From Embleya hyalina (lineage in GTDB: Bacteria; Actinomycetota; Actinomycetes; Streptomycetales; Streptomycetaceae): a DNA stretch of 64,000 nt. Positions 52,384-61,960 of the stretch are shown piece by piece. The position numbers and the translations under genes were made by a program. Within the stretch, counting starts at the first letter, position 1; every line of letters begins with the position of its first letter. The notes under the pieces were generated by a model. It searched no databases. It saw nothing but the letters and a program-made list of their open reading frames with translations, and had not been told where the DNA came from. Location of the stretch: NCBI RefSeq assembly GCF_003967355.1, contig NZ_BIFH01000047.1, positions 60,338 to 124,337 of the forward strand, written 5' to 3'.

Positions 52384-53901
52384 GTGGTCTACAGTCAGCC
52401 CGGCCAACCGGACAGCATCGTCACGTTCGAACCGCGATACGACAACTACATCGGCGGCAAGTGGGTGCCGCCCGTGCAGGGTCGGTACATGGACGACATC
52501 ACCCCCGTGACCGGTCGGCCGTTCTGCGAGGTGGCCCGCTCCACCGCCGAGGACGTCGAACTGGCCCTGGACGCCGCACACGCCGCGGCCGAGGCATGGG
52601 GCCGGACCAGCGTCACCGAACGCTCGCTGATCCTGCTCGGGATCGCCGACCGCATCGAGCAGAACCTCGAACGGCTCGCGGTCACCGAGACGTGGGAGAA
52701 CGGCAAGCCGGTCCGCGAGACGCTGGCCGCGGATCTCCCGCTGGCCGTCGACCACTTCCGCTACTTCGCGGGGGTGATCCGGGCCCAGGAGGGGTCCATC
52801 TCGCAGATCGACGAGGACACCGTCGCGTACCACTTCCACGAACCGCTCGGCGTGGTCGCGCAGATCATCCCGTGGAACTTCCCGATCCTGATGGCCACGT
52901 GGAAGCTCGCCCCCGCGTTGGCGGCCGGGAACTGCGTGGTGCTCAAGCCGGCCGAGCAGACGCCGGTGAGCGTCCTGGTCCTGATCGAACTGATCGCCGA
53001 CCTGCTGCCGCCCGGCGTGGTCAACGTGGTCAACGGCTTCGGCTTCGAGGCGGGCAAGCCGCTGGCGAGCAGCAGTCGGGTGGCCAAGGTCGCCTTCACC
53101 GGCGAGACCACCACCGGCCGACTCATCCTGCAGTACGCCTCGCAGAACATCATCCCCGTGACGGTCGAACTCGGCGGGAAGAGCCCGAACATCTTCTTCG
53201 CCGACGTGGCCGACGAGGACGACGACTTCTTCGACAAGGCCGTCGAGGGCTTCGTGATGTTCGCGCTGAACCAGGGCGAGGTCTGTACGTGTCCGTCCCG
53301 GGCGCTGATCCACGAGTCGATCTACGACCGGTTTATGGAACGGGCGTTGGCGCGCACCCGGGCGATCGTCCAGGGCAACCCGCTCGATCCGGCGACGATG
53401 GTCGGCGCCCAGGCGTCCAACGATCAGTTGGAGAAGATCCTGTCCTACCTGGACATCGGTCGGCAGGAGGGCGCCGAGGTTCTGATCGGCGGTGCGCGGA
53501 CGACGGTCGAGGGCTTCGAGGACGGGTACTACGTCGAGCCGACGATCTTCAAGGGCACCAACGACATGCGGATCTTCCAGGAGGAGATCTTCGGTCCGGT
53601 GGTGTCGGTGACCACGTTCCGGGACGACGCCGAGGCGTTGCGGATCGCCAACGACACGCTGTACGGCCTCGGCGCGGGCGTATGGACACGGGACGCGACG
53701 CGGGCCTATCGGTTCGGCCGGGAGATCAAGGCCGGGCGGGTGTGGACCAACTGCTATCACGCCTATCCGGCGCATGCGGCCTTCGGCGGGTACAAGGCCT
53801 CCGGCCTGGGGCGGGAGACGCACCGGATGATGCTGGGGCACTACCAGAACACCAAGAATCTGCTGGTGAGTTACTCGGCGAAGAAGCTCGGGTTCTTCTG
53901 A
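52384..53901 (+). CDS. ExaC/AcoD-type aldehyde dehydrogenase
   Basis: A 505-aa NAD-dependent aldehyde dehydrogenase. Catalytic Cys301 lies in [13 protein letters not shown] and the general-base Glu262 in VELGGKSPN. The N-terminal [13 protein letters not shown] and the C-terminal [16 protein letters not shown] motif are signatures of the acetaldehyde/ethanol-oxidation branch (ExaC). GTG 52384 with GGAGG five bases upstream sets the start. It is followed at 34 bases by a DUF779 gene, the standard partner of this branch. Confidence 0.95.
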   Translation: MVYSQPGQPDSIVTFEPRYDNYIGGKWVPPVQGRYMDDITPVTGRPFCEVARSTAEDVELALDAAHAAAEAWGRTSVTERSLILLGIADRIEQNLERLAVTETWENGKPVRETLAADLPLAVDHFRYFAGVIRAQEGSISQIDEDTVAYHFHEPLGVVAQIIPWNFPILMATWKLAPALAAGNCVVLKPAEQTPVSVLVLIELIADLLPPGVVNVVNGFGFEAGKPLASSSRVAKVAFTGETTTGRLILQYASQNIIPVTVELGGKSPNIFFADVADEDDDFFDKAVEGFVMFALNQGEVCTCPSRALIHESIYDRFMERALARTRAIVQGNPLDPATMVGAQASNDQLEKILSYLDIGRQEGAEVLIGGARTTVEGFEDGYYVEPTIFKGTNDMRIFQEEIFGPVVSVTTFRDDAEALRIANDTLYGLGAGVWTRDATRAYRFGREIKAGRVWTNCYHAYPAHAAFGGYKASGLGRETHRMMLGHYQNTKNLLVSYSAKKLGFF

Positions 53902-53935
53902 GCCGGGGGATGGCCGTGCGGGAGGGAGCGCGCTG

Positions 53936-54325
53936 ATGATGTCGGTCGAGCGGGTCGCGATCACCGGTGCCGCGGCCGAACTGGTGGGGGAACTGGCGGC
54001 CGAGCACGGGCCGTTGTTGTTTCATCAGTCGGGCGGGTGTTGTGACGGGTCGTCGCCGATGTGTTATCCGCGTGGGGAGTTCCTGGTGGGCGACGCGGAT
54101 GTGCTGCTCGGGTGGGTTGCGGGTCAGCCGTTCTACATGTCGGCTGCGCAGTTCGAGTACTGGCGGCACACTCACCTGACCGTGGACGTGGTTCCCGGGC
54201 GGGGTGGGGGGTTTTCGGTCGAGGCGCCGACGGGGCGGCGGTTCTTGATTCGCTCCCGGGTGTTCAGCGATGAGGAGGCGCGGGTGGTGGAGGCGGAGGT
54301 GGTGTTGCCGGGCCTTCGGCACTGA
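53936..54325 (+). CDS. DUF779 family protein, partner of ExaC-type dehydrogenase
   Basis: A 129-aa protein with the DUF779 core HQSGGCCDGSSPMCYPRGEF, whose cysteines may bind metal. Genes of this family almost always follow ExaC-type aldehyde dehydrogenases, as here. GGGAGGGAG lies upstream of ATG 53936. Its biochemical role is not established; a chaperone or regulator of the dehydrogenase has been considered plausible. Confidence 0.93.
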   Translation: MMSVERVAITGAAAELVGELAAEHGPLLFHQSGGCCDGSSPMCYPRGEFLVGDADVLLGWVAGQPFYMSAAQFEYWRHTHLTVDVVPGRGGGFSVEAPTGRRFLIRSRVFSDEEARVVEAEVVLPGLRH

Positions 54326-54342
54326 CGGGTGGGGCGCGAGGG

Positions 54343-54507
54343 TGGCCTCAGGTGTCGGCCGGGCTGGGTTGCCTGGCCTTCGGCCTGGGCGGCCTCAAGC
54401 GCCGGCCGGGCTGGGGTTCTTGGCTTTCGGCCCTGTTTGGCCTCAGGTGTCGGCCGGGCTGGGTTGCCTGGCCTTCGGCCTAGGCGGCCTCAAGCGCCGG
54501 CCGGGCT
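54343..54507. repeat. 70-bp direct duplication of the CGCCGGCCGGGCT intergenic element
   Basis: Bases 54343-54412 recur at 54438-54507 with one mismatch in 70 (offset 95). The core phrase GGCCTCAAGCGCCGGCCGGGCT belongs to an intergenic element found repeatedly in streptomycetes and occurs about five times between 54343 and 54535. Confidence 0.85.
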
Positions 54508-54535
54508 ACTTGGCCTCAAACGCCGGCCGGGCTGA

Positions 54536-54990
54536 GGGGCTCCCGGCCGGAGTGAGCGGCTCCCGGTTGGGCTGAGTGGCCACCCCGGTCCGGCTGTGTG
54601 GCTCCCAGTTGGGCTGAGCGGATCCTGGCCGGGCGGAGTGGCTCCGGTTGGGCGTCGGCTCCCGTCCGGGCTGTGGCTCCGGTTGGGCGTTTTGCCGCCG
54701 GTCGGGCTGTGTGGTGCCCAGCCGGCTGCGTGGCTCCGGTTGGGTGATTGGTTCCCAGTCGGCCTGCGTGGCTTCCGGTCGGGCGTTGGCTCCCGGTTGG
54801 GGTGGGTGGCTGCCGTTGGGTGTTTGGCTTCCGTTCGGGCCGTGGGTCCCGGGTGGGTGATCGGCTCCCGGTTGGGGTGGGTGGCTGCCCCGGTTCGGCT
54901 GTGTGGTTCCCGGGTGGGCTGTATGGCGCCGGCTCGGCGTTGGGCTCGTGGTTGGGTTTTGGGGCTTCGGGTGGGTTGGTGCCGGGACGG
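54536..54990. repeat. Degenerate short-repeat tract
   Basis: About 450 bases made mostly of degenerate copies of a GGCTCCCGGTTGGG-type unit, with strong G/T skew on the plus strand. Long open frames here are artefacts of composition. It fills the gap before the exported prenyltransferase-repeat gene. Confidence 0.7.
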
Positions 54991-54997
54991 GGTGGGG

Positions 54998-56251
54998 TCA
55001 GTCTTCGCGGCGGCTTCGGCGCATGCCGATGATCAGGGTGGCGGCCAGGAGGACTGCGATGACCGCGGCGAGGGTGTCGCGGAGGGTGTGGTCCTCCGGG
55101 CCGTCGATCAGGTTGCTCTGGTTGGCCATGTCGGCGGTCGGTGTCGGGGCCGGGCCGGTGTCCTGGAGGAGGCTCGGCAGGTCCAGGCCGCCGAACGTGG
55201 TTACCGTGCGGCCCGTTGATACGGCCGCCAGGATCAGGGATGCCAGGCGGACCGGGTCGTTGCCGGCCATGGTCTTGGCGCCCGCCGCGAGCCAGTCGGC
55301 CGCCGCGCCCGCCTCCGCGGGGTGGCCCGTCGCGGCCAAGGCCTGCACGGCCATCGTGGTGGCGGCGAAGTCGGTGGGCCCGCCGAGGTGGTTGCCGCCG
55401 GCCTTGAGCTTGGCGACCAGCCACGCGGCACCGGCCTGCGCGGCGGCCTGCCGGTTCGGCTCGGCGCCGGGGCAGGTCAGCGGGGTGACCGCGATCGACG
55501 GGGCGGGCACGGCCGGCTGGGTGCCGTAGCCGAGGGCCAGCACGGCGCGCGCGGTCAGCAGCGGGTCGACCGGGCCACCCGGCCCGCCGGGGAACGCCCC
55601 CCGGTCCGGCGCGGGCGCGTTGCACCGCAGCTGGGCGGCCCCGAGCGCGTCCGTCGGGGTGCGCCCCTGCGGCGTACGGAGCAGTTCCGGCGAGGTGCCG
55701 GCCGTGACGATCGCGCTGGTCGCGGCGGCCGTCGCGGTCGCGTCACCGACCGCGTTCGGCCCGGGCACACTCGCGAACGAGCCGTCGGCGAGCTGCTTGG
55801 ACCGCAGCCAGTCCACCCCTCGCGCCACCCGCGTGTCGTACGTGCGCAGCGCCCGCAACGCCTCGATCGCGGTCGCCGTCGCCACGGTGTCCTCACGCGC
55901 GGCGTCACACGGCGCGCCCGGATCGGCCCGATACGCGGTGAACCCGCCGTCGGCGCACTGCTGTCCGAGCAGCCACTCGATCGCGGTGGGCGCCGGCTGC
56001 GTGTCGGTCGAGGCCAACGCCAGGATCGCCAACGACTGCCGATACACGCCGTCCGTGGTCGGATCGGTCTTCCCGTACAGCGCGAGCGGCACCGGGCCGT
56101 TCTGGGTCCGGGCCGTCGTGGTGTACCCGACCGCGGACACCGGCGTCGGCGTATCGGCCGAGGCCACGCCCCCCGTCCAGGCCGAGCACAACAGCGCCGT
56201 CGTGAGCACGGAGGCCGCCGCGGCGCGCCCGCGGCGTCGGGGGGAGGGCAT
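54998..56251 (-). CDS. Exported prenyltransferase/squalene-cyclase-repeat protein with C-terminal anchor
   Basis: A 417-aa surface protein. A signal peptide (to about residue 33) is followed by alpha/alpha-toroid repeats (QQCADGGFTAYR and RSKQLADGSFASVPGPNAVG blocks, about 75-340) and a C-terminal membrane helix with basic tail (MRRSRRED). There is no DxDD catalytic motif, so the fold is probably used for ligand binding rather than cyclisation. In other actinomycetes such proteins neighbour cobalamin or metal ECF transporters, but none is here. The ATG 56251 has AAAGG eight bases upstream. Confidence 0.85.
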   Translation of the reverse strand: MPSPRRRGRAAAASVLTTALLCSAWTGGVASADTPTPVSAVGYTTTARTQNGPVPLALYGKTDPTTDGVYRQSLAILALASTDTQPAPTAIEWLLGQQCADGGFTAYRADPGAPCDAAREDTVATATAIEALRALRTYDTRVARGVDWLRSKQLADGSFASVPGPNAVGDATATAAATSAIVTAGTSPELLRTPQGRTPTDALGAAQLRCNAPAPDRGAFPGGPGGPVDPLLTARAVLALGYGTQPAVPAPSIAVTPLTCPGAEPNRQAAAQAGAAWLVAKLKAGGNHLGGPTDFAATTMAVQALAATGHPAEAGAAADWLAAGAKTMAGNDPVRLASLILAAVSTGRTVTTFGGLDLPSLLQDTGPAPTPTADMANQSNLIDGPEDHTLRDTLAAVIAVLLAATLIIGMRRSRRED

Positions 56252-56414
56252 GCATGGCCTTTCGCTGAACGCTGAGCGGATCGGATCGGATCGGTTGGGA
56301 TCGCGGTTCGCGTTCCGCGATTCGCACCGCGGCACGGACCCGCCGACAGGCCCTTCGACGGACCCGTCGCAAGTCCCGGCCAACCCTACCCGGGCGCCCC
56401 CTCGCCCCCGGGAG

Positions 56415-57536
56415 TCACAGGGCCGTGTACCGCACCGGGTCGCCCTGTGCCTCGGCCGCCGCGCGGCCCCGCTTGACCAGGTGGCGCAGGTGCGCGGCGG
56501 CCTCACTGAGCGCCAACTGCCGGTTCTGCGCGCCCAACCGCGCCCATGGGCGGTTCCAGTCCATGCCCTCGGCGATCTGCCACAGGGTCAGCGAGCGCTC
56601 GCGCAGCCTGGCGTGCAGCGCGGCGAGCCGGACCTCGTGCAACCGGGCCACCTCGGCGGCCCGGCCCGCCGCGTCGGCGAAGACGTGCTCGTGGGCGGGC
56701 AGTACGCCGGTGATCGGCAGCCGCGCGACACGTGTCAGCGAGGCGAGGAAGTCGCCGAGCGGATCGGCCTCCTCGGCGTCGTCGTAGAGCCCGATGTGCG
56801 GGGTGATCGACGGCAGCAGGTGGTCGCCGGAGAGCAGCCGACCGTCGCCGTCCTCCAGATGCAGGCAGACATGACCGGGGGTGTGGCCGGGCGTCCACAC
56901 GGTACGCACCGCCCGACCCGGCGCGGGCGCGAGTTCGCCGTGCACCAACTCCCGGTCGGGTACCGCGTAGCGCAGGCGCGGTCGGGTGCCGTCGTTCGCG
57001 CTCCGGGTCCGCAGCGCGGTCAGCGCGTCGATGGCCTCCTGCGGCGCGCCCGCGAGGGTCAGCACCTCCAGGTGGTGCCGCAACCAGGCCGCGCGCGGCG
57101 CGCCGTTGATCTGCTCGACCTGCTGCGCGTCGGCCGCGTGCAGCGCGATCCACGCGCCCGAGACCTCGCGCACCTTCTCCGACAACCCGTGGTGGTCCGG
57201 GTGGGCGTGCGTGACCAGGACGCCGTGCACGTCCTCGATCGAGGTACCGACCTCGATCAGGCCGTCGACGAGGGCGCGGTAGGAGATCGGGTCGTCCCAA
57301 CCCGCGTCGACCAGGACCGGCCCGGCGTCGGTTTCGAGCACATAGACGAGCGTGCAACCGAGCGGATTGTTCGGGATCGGAACCGGAACGGTCCACACAC
57401 CGTTGCCCAGATCGGCGACGGTGGGCGCGTCGGCGCGGGCGGCCGGCTCGGCGGCCCGCGATTCCGCGCCGGCCGGCGACCCGGCGGCATCGGCATCCGG
57501 CACGGGAGGAATGGGGCGATCGGACGCGGTGCTCAT
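56415..57536 (-). CDS. MBL-fold metallo-hydrolase
   Basis: A 373-aa metallo-beta-lactamase-fold enzyme. The zinc motif THAHPDHHG, the late GHTPGHVCLHL and GDHLLP, and the C-terminal His in PAHEHVF are intact, so it should be an active two-zinc hydrolase, of the thioesterase/lactonase-like branch. AAGGAGG lies six bases before the ATG at 57536. A KstR-like site 78 bases upstream and divergence from the aldehyde dehydrogenase gene place it in the same regulon. Confidence 0.93.
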   Translation of the reverse strand: MSTASDRPIPPVPDADAAGSPAGAESRAAEPAARADAPTVADLGNGVWTVPVPIPNNPLGCTLVYVLETDAGPVLVDAGWDDPISYRALVDGLIEVGTSIEDVHGVLVTHAHPDHHGLSEKVREVSGAWIALHAADAQQVEQINGAPRAAWLRHHLEVLTLAGAPQEAIDALTALRTRSANDGTRPRLRYAVPDRELVHGELAPAPGRAVRTVWTPGHTPGHVCLHLEDGDGRLLSGDHLLPSITPHIGLYDDAEEADPLGDFLASLTRVARLPITGVLPAHEHVFADAAGRAAEVARLHEVRLAALHARLRERSLTLWQIAEGMDWNRPWARLGAQNRQLALSEAAAHLRHLVKRGRAAAEAQGDPVRYTAL

Positions 57537-57613
57537 GGGCGGCCTCCTTCTCGACGGTTCTCGAAGTGGCGCCCAACGGCCGCCGGATGGGCGTCCGGCT
57601 CCGATGATCACCA

Positions 57614-57627
57614 TAGAACACGTTCTC
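57614..57627. promoter_or_regulatory. KstR-type operator-like site upstream of the MBL gene
   Basis: TAGAACACGTTCTC matches the mycobacterial KstR motif TNNAACNNGTTNNA in all but the last base, and the arms AGAAC/GTTCT form a palindrome. It lies 78 bases before the MBL start. Binding is inferred. Confidence 0.6.
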
Positions 57628-57757
57628 TCATACACCACCGGGCCGGTGATTTGAGGGGTCGTCAGATCGAGATCCGGCACGTACGATCCTTACCTGTCAG
57701 CCGGTGAGACTCCAGTCTCATTCGAGCCGTGAATCCGTTGTCCCCTCATCGGCAAAC

Positions 57758-57771
57758 TGGTATCTGTTCTA
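57758..57771. promoter_or_regulatory. KstR-type half-site upstream of the aldehyde dehydrogenase gene
   Basis: TGGTATCTGTTCTA keeps the GTTCTA half of the motif. The surrounding 17 bases agree at 14 positions with the exact site at 60399. It lies 84 bases before the dehydrogenase start. Confidence 0.5.
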
Positions 57772-57854
57772 GTCGGAGTTCCGCTCAACGTCCGCAAGCC
57801 CCACCCGCAAGCCCCTGTACCGCGCGCAGCGTGTGCGCACCGAGGAGGACCGTG

Positions 57855-59318
57855 ATGACGGATATCGTGGAGCACAGCCAACTGGTCATCGGCGGACAGC
57901 TGGTCGACCCGCTCGGCACGGACACGATCGAGGTCGTCTCGCCGCACACCGAAGAGGTCATCGCGCGCGTCCCGCACGCGTCGACCGCCGACGTGGACGC
58001 CGCGGTCGCCGCCGCGCGCAAGGCGTTCGAAGAGGGCCCGTGGCCGCGGATGTCCCTGGACGAGCGGATCACCATCCTGGAGAAGATCCGCGACGGCTTC
58101 ATGACGCGGTCGCAGGAACTCGCCGAGGTGGTCGCCTCGCAGAACGGCTCGCCGGTCGGCTGGGGCGTGTTCGCACAGGCCATCGGCGCCGGGATGATCT
58201 ACGACACGGTCGCCAAGATCGCCCGCGAGTACCGGTGGGAGGAGAAGCGCACCGGCCTGCTCAACCCGCTGCTCGTGCGCCGCGAGCCGGTCGGCGTGGT
58301 GGCCGCCGTGGTGCCGTGGAACGTCCCGCAGTTCGTCACCGCCGCCAAGCTCGCGCCGGCCATCGCGTCCGGCTGTACGGTCGTGCTCAAGCCGTCGCCC
58401 GAGACCCCGCTCGACTCGTACATCCTGGCCGAGATCTGCCGGGACGCGGGCCTGCCGGACGGCGTGCTGAGCATCGTGGCCGCGGACCGCGAGGTCAGCG
58501 AGTACCTGGTCGGCCACCCCGGCATCGACAAGGTCGCGTTCACCGGCTCGGTCGGCGCGGGCAAGCGGATCATGGAGGTCGCCGCGCGCAACCTCACCCG
58601 GGTCACCCTGGAGCTGGGCGGCAAGTCGGCGGCGATCATCCTGCCCGACGCCGACCTTGAGCACACCGCGACCACGCTGCTGCCGAACTCGTACATGAAC
58701 AACGGCCAGGCGTGCGTGGCGCAGACCCGGATCCTGGCCCCGCGCGCCCGCTACGACGAGATCGCCGAGCGCTTCGCCGCGTGGGTCGGCGAACTCAAGG
58801 TCGGCGACCCGATGGCGGCCGACACCCAGGTAGGCCCGCTGGTGGCCAAGCGCCAGCAGCAGCGCTCGTTCGACTACATCCGCATCGGCCAGGAGGAGGG
58901 CGCCAAGATCCTCGCCGGTGGCGGTCGTCCCGAGGCGCAGGAGAAGGGCTGGTACGTCGAGCCCACCCTGTTCGGCGACGTGGACAACTCGATGCGGATC
59001 GCCCAGGAGGAGATCTTCGGCCCGGTCGTGGCGCTGATCGCCTACGACGACGAGGAGCAGGCGATCGCCCTGGCCAACGATTCGGACTTCGGCCTCTCGG
59101 GCAGCGTCTGGACGACGGACATCGAGAAGGGGATCGACGTGGCCCGGCGGATCCGGACGGGTACGTACTCGGTGAACACGTTCGGCCTCGACTTCTTCGG
59201 CCCGTTCGGCGGCTACAAGAACTCGGGCATCGGCCGCGAGTTCGGCATCGAGGGGCTCGACGCGTACACCGAGGCCAAGTCCATCGCGCTGCCCGCGGGT
59301 TACGACGCGCAGATCTGA
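57855..59318 (+). CDS. Aldehyde dehydrogenase (mycobacterial Rv0768/Rv0223c type)
   Basis: A 487-aa aldehyde dehydrogenase with catalytic Cys287 (NNGQACVAQTR) and Glu253 (LELGGKSAA). The sequence style (EVVSPHTEEVIARVPHAS near the start, ENGSPVGW-like NGSPVGWGVF) resembles mycobacterial enzymes found with sterol or terpenoid P450 systems. ATG 57855 has GAGGAGG upstream; GTG 57852 is adjacent. A 3Fe-4S ferredoxin follows at 60 bases in the same direction. It should oxidise a lipid- or terpenoid-derived aldehyde, but the substrate is not shown. Confidence 0.94.
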   Translation: MTDIVEHSQLVIGGQLVDPLGTDTIEVVSPHTEEVIARVPHASTADVDAAVAAARKAFEEGPWPRMSLDERITILEKIRDGFMTRSQELAEVVASQNGSPVGWGVFAQAIGAGMIYDTVAKIAREYRWEEKRTGLLNPLLVRREPVGVVAAVVPWNVPQFVTAAKLAPAIASGCTVVLKPSPETPLDSYILAEICRDAGLPDGVLSIVAADREVSEYLVGHPGIDKVAFTGSVGAGKRIMEVAARNLTRVTLELGGKSAAIILPDADLEHTATTLLPNSYMNNGQACVAQTRILAPRARYDEIAERFAAWVGELKVGDPMAADTQVGPLVAKRQQQRSFDYIRIGQEEGAKILAGGGRPEAQEKGWYVEPTLFGDVDNSMRIAQEEIFGPVVALIAYDDEEQAIALANDSDFGLSGSVWTTDIEKGIDVARRIRTGTYSVNTFGLDFFGPFGGYKNSGIGREFGIEGLDAYTEAKSIALPAGYDAQI

Positions 59319-59378
59319 CCGTCGCGGCCGCGGGCCGTGCGCGGGCGGACGCAAGAGCCGAGCGAAAGAGGAGTACTG

Positions 59379-59609
59379 ATGGGTGATCGCTGGCGGGTCG
59401 AGGTCGACCGGAGCGTATGCATCGGGTCGGGCATGTGCATCGGCAGCGCGCCGAACGACTTCAAGCTGGACGCGGGGCGGCAGTCGCACCCGACGGCGGG
59501 GGAGACGGACGCCTCGGACGCGATCCTGGAGGCGGCCGAGAGCTGCCCGGTCGAGGCGATCTCGATCGTGGACGCGAGCTCCGGCGCGACCGTGTTCCCG
59601 CCGGACTAG
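59379..59609 (+). CDS. 3Fe-4S ferredoxin of cytochrome-P450 type
   Basis: A 76-aa ferredoxin with three cluster cysteines, Cys14, Cys20 (CIGSGMC) and Cys56 (SCPVEAI), the pattern of one 3Fe-4S cluster. Such ferredoxins reduce P450s in actinomycetes; here no P450 is next to it, so its partner may be elsewhere. GAGGAG lies close to ATG 59379. It is probably co-transcribed with the aldehyde dehydrogenase gene. Confidence 0.95.
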   Translation: MGDRWRVEVDRSVCIGSGMCIGSAPNDFKLDAGRQSHPTAGETDASDAILEAAESCPVEAISIVDASSGATVFPPD

Positions 59610-59624
59610 CTCCTGTCCGGGCGT

Positions 59625-59668
59625 GAGGGCCCCGGCCGGGCCGACGGGTGGCCGGGCCGGGTGCCCTC
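59625..59668. terminator. Terminator between ferredoxin and TetR genes
   Basis: GAGGGC plus CCCGGCC (59625-59637) pairs with 59655-59668 with a single bulged base. It lies in the 73-base convergent gap and can stop both transcripts. Confidence 0.7.
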
Positions 59669-59682
59669 GCGGGAGCGAGACC

Positions 59683-60288
59683 TCAGTCCTCCGGGATCAG
59701 CCGGCAGACGGTTTCGATGTCGGTGCGGACCTGGGCGATCGACGCGCGGCCGTTCAGCCAGGCGATCAGGGACGAGTGCCACGTGTGGGTGATCACCCGG
59801 ATCACCGCCAACTCCTCCGTGGTCGGCTCGTTCGGCGGCTCGTCGCCGCTGATCGCCTCCAGGATCATCGAGGTGGTCTCCCGGCTGACCGTGTCCACCT
59901 CGGCGCCGACCGAGCGGTCCGCGAACTGGAGCGCCCGCATCATCGCCTCGGTCAGATGCGGCTCGCGCTGCATCCCCTTGAACGCCCGGAGCAGGGTGTC
60001 CACCACCCGCTCGCGCGCGCCGGCGCTCTTCGGCGGGCGCCGGCGCAGCTGGCTGTGCAGCTGATCCAGCTGGTCGTACATGGTGGCCACCAGCAGATGC
60101 ACCTTCGACGGGAAGTAGCGGTACAGCGTGCCGAGCGCCACCTCGGACAGCTCCGCGACCTCGCGCATCTGGACCGATTCGTAGCCTCCCCGGGCGGCCA
60201 GTTGGGTGGTCGCGCGCAGGATGCGGCGGCGGCGTGCCTCCTGGCGCTCGGTCAGCGGCGCCCGGTCGGCCTTCGTATACGTCGTCAT
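59683..60288 (-). CDS. KstR-like TetR-family repressor
   Basis: A 201-aa TetR protein. The helix-turn-helix (about 22-68) contains GYESVQMREVAELSEVALGT and LYRYFPSKVHLLVAT, nearly identical to the mycobacterial sterol-catabolism repressor KstR, and the C-terminal part keeps LLTEAM-like HLTEAMMRALQFAD and WLNGRAS blocks. The ATG at 60288 has GAGAGG five bases upstream. A perfect KstR-type motif lies 111 bases upstream of its start. It probably senses a CoA-thioester or sterol-like lipid and represses the flanking genes. Confidence 0.92.
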   Translation of the reverse strand: MTTYTKADRAPLTERQEARRRRILRATTQLAARGGYESVQMREVAELSEVALGTLYRYFPSKVHLLVATMYDQLDQLHSQLRRRPPKSAGARERVVDTLLRAFKGMQREPHLTEAMMRALQFADRSVGAEVDTVSRETTSMILEAISGDEPPNEPTTEELAVIRVITHTWHSSLIAWLNGRASIAQVRTDIETVCRLIPED

Positions 60289-60398
60289 GTCAGCCTCTCG
60301 ATGCGCGGCGGTCCGCCGGGCGGTGTGTTACGGGTCACGCGGTGCGCGTCGCAGTGGGTACCCGGCGGTATCTTGGCTGGTCTCCGACGAGCACATAC

Positions 60399-60412
60399 TG
60401 AAACCTGTTCTA
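60399..60412. promoter_or_regulatory. Perfect KstR-type operator between regulator and GT4 gene
   Basis: TGAAACCTGTTCTA matches TNNAACNNGTTNNA at every fixed position. It sits in the divergent gap between the KstR-like gene and the glycosyltransferase start at 60462, where it could control both. Confidence 0.65.
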
Positions 60413-60461
60413 GATTACGCGACTACTATGCTCCGACGAGGGCAGCGATAGGGGGCCATTC

Positions 60462-61895
60462 GTGACACGGGAGACCGCATCCGCTGTGAACGCCCAGGTG
60501 GGCCCGGCGCGGACCTCCCCGGAGCGACCCCTGCGAATCGCCCTGCTGGCGTATCGGGGCGACCCGTACTGCGGCGGACAGGGAGTTTACGTCCGCCACC
60601 TCTCGCGCGAACTCACCAGGCTCGGACACGAGGTCGAGGTGATCTCCGGCCCGCCGTACGCGGTCGTGGACGAGGGCGTGAAGCTGACCACACTGCCCAG
60701 CCTGGACCTGTATCGCGAACCGGATCCGTTCCGGATGCCCAAGCTGCGCGAGTATCGGGACTGGATCGACGTGCTGGAGGTCGGCGGCATGCTGACCGCG
60801 GGCTTTCCCGAACCGCTGACCTTCTCGCTGCGCGCGTGGCGCCATCTTGCGGCCCGGCGCGGCGAGTTCGACGTGGTGCACGACAACCAGACGCTGGGCT
60901 ACGGGCAACTCGCGTTGCCCCGACTCGGGTTCCCGCTGGTCACCACGATCCACCACCCGATCACCGTGGACCGCGCGCTGGAGATCGGCGAGGCCACGAC
61001 GCTGCGGCGCAAGGCCACGCTGCACCGCTGGTACGGGTTCACCACCATGCAGAAGCGGGTCTCCGCGCGGCTGACCGAGGTGGTCACCGTCTCCGGCTCG
61101 TCCAAGGCCGAGATCGTCGACCACCTGGGCGTCTCGCCGAGTCGGGTCACCGTCGTGCCCGTGGGCGCCGACACCGACCGGTTCGCGCCGGACCCCTCGG
61201 TGGCCAAGGTGCCCGGTCGGATCGTGACCACGGCGAGCGCGGACGTACCGCTCAAGGGCCTGATCCACCTGGTCGAGGCGCTGGCCAAGCTGCGCGCCGA
61301 GCACGACCGGGTCGAACTCGTGGTGGTCGGCCGGCCCAAGGGCGACGGTCCGGTGTTGCGCGCGATCGAGCGGCTGGGGCTGGGCTCGGCCATCCGCTTC
61401 GTGTCCGAACTCACCGACGACGAGCTGGTCGACCTGATCCGCAGCGCCGAGATCGCCTGCGTGCCGTCGCTCTACGAGGGCTTCTCGCTGCCCGCCGCCG
61501 AGGCGATGGCGTGCGGGACGGCGCTGGTGGCCAGTACGGGCGGGGCGATCCCGGAGGTCGCCGGGCCGGACGGGGTGACCTGCCTGGCGGTGCCGCCGGG
61601 CGACCCGGAGGCGCTGCGTGCGGCCCTCGGCCGACTGCTCGACGACCCCGAACTGCGGACCCGGCTGGCCGAGGCGGGCCGCGCCCGGGTGCTCGAACGG
61701 TTCACGTGGCGCAACACGGCGGTGCGTACCGTGGAGCGGTATCGGGCGGCGCTCGCGGCCGGTCCCACCGCGCCGAGCACGGCCGGTGCGGGGCGCCGCG
61801 GGTTGACCGAGCGGGCGAGCGACGTGCTGCTCGGCCGGTCGCCGTTCGGGCGGGTGTCCGCCGCGAAGTCCGCCGTCGGATCCGGAAACAGCTGA
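60462..61895 (+). CDS. GT4-family glycosyltransferase
   Basis: A 477-aa GT-B glycosyltransferase. The acceptor side has [20 protein letters not shown] (the GGxxxY loop of GT4 enzymes), and the donor side has PVGADTDRF and [19 protein letters not shown] with the E-x7-E motif. GTG 60462 with GGGGG upstream sets the start. The C-terminal 45 residues are a basic low-complexity tail. It is the first gene of a trio with a methyltransferase and a toroid protein, directly downstream of a KstR-type operator. Confidence 0.93.
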   Translation: MTRETASAVNAQVGPARTSPERPLRIALLAYRGDPYCGGQGVYVRHLSRELTRLGHEVEVISGPPYAVVDEGVKLTTLPSLDLYREPDPFRMPKLREYRDWIDVLEVGGMLTAGFPEPLTFSLRAWRHLAARRGEFDVVHDNQTLGYGQLALPRLGFPLVTTIHHPITVDRALEIGEATTLRRKATLHRWYGFTTMQKRVSARLTEVVTVSGSSKAEIVDHLGVSPSRVTVVPVGADTDRFAPDPSVAKVPGRIVTTASADVPLKGLIHLVEALAKLRAEHDRVELVVVGRPKGDGPVLRAIERLGLGSAIRFVSELTDDELVDLIRSAEIACVPSLYEGFSLPAAEAMACGTALVASTGGAIPEVAGPDGVTCLAVPPGDPEALRAALGRLLDDPELRTRLAEAGRARVLERFTWRNTAVRTVERYRAALAAGPTAPSTAGAGRRGLTERASDVLLGRSPFGRVSAAKSAVGSGNS

Positions 61896-61960
61896 CCACA
61901 GCCCATCCTCGCCGGGCGCCCCCGCAACCGGTTCGCGCACTACGAGACGGAGTCGCCGAC

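Noticed and set aside
54596..55219. Plus-strand frame rich in Gly/Leu/Trp/Val
   Set aside because: Product of the degenerate repeat tract, then antisense to the exported toroid gene; no ribosome site or family.
54998..56251. Terpene or squalene cyclase
   Set aside because: Toroid repeats are present but the DxDD motif is absent and the protein is exported and membrane-anchored.
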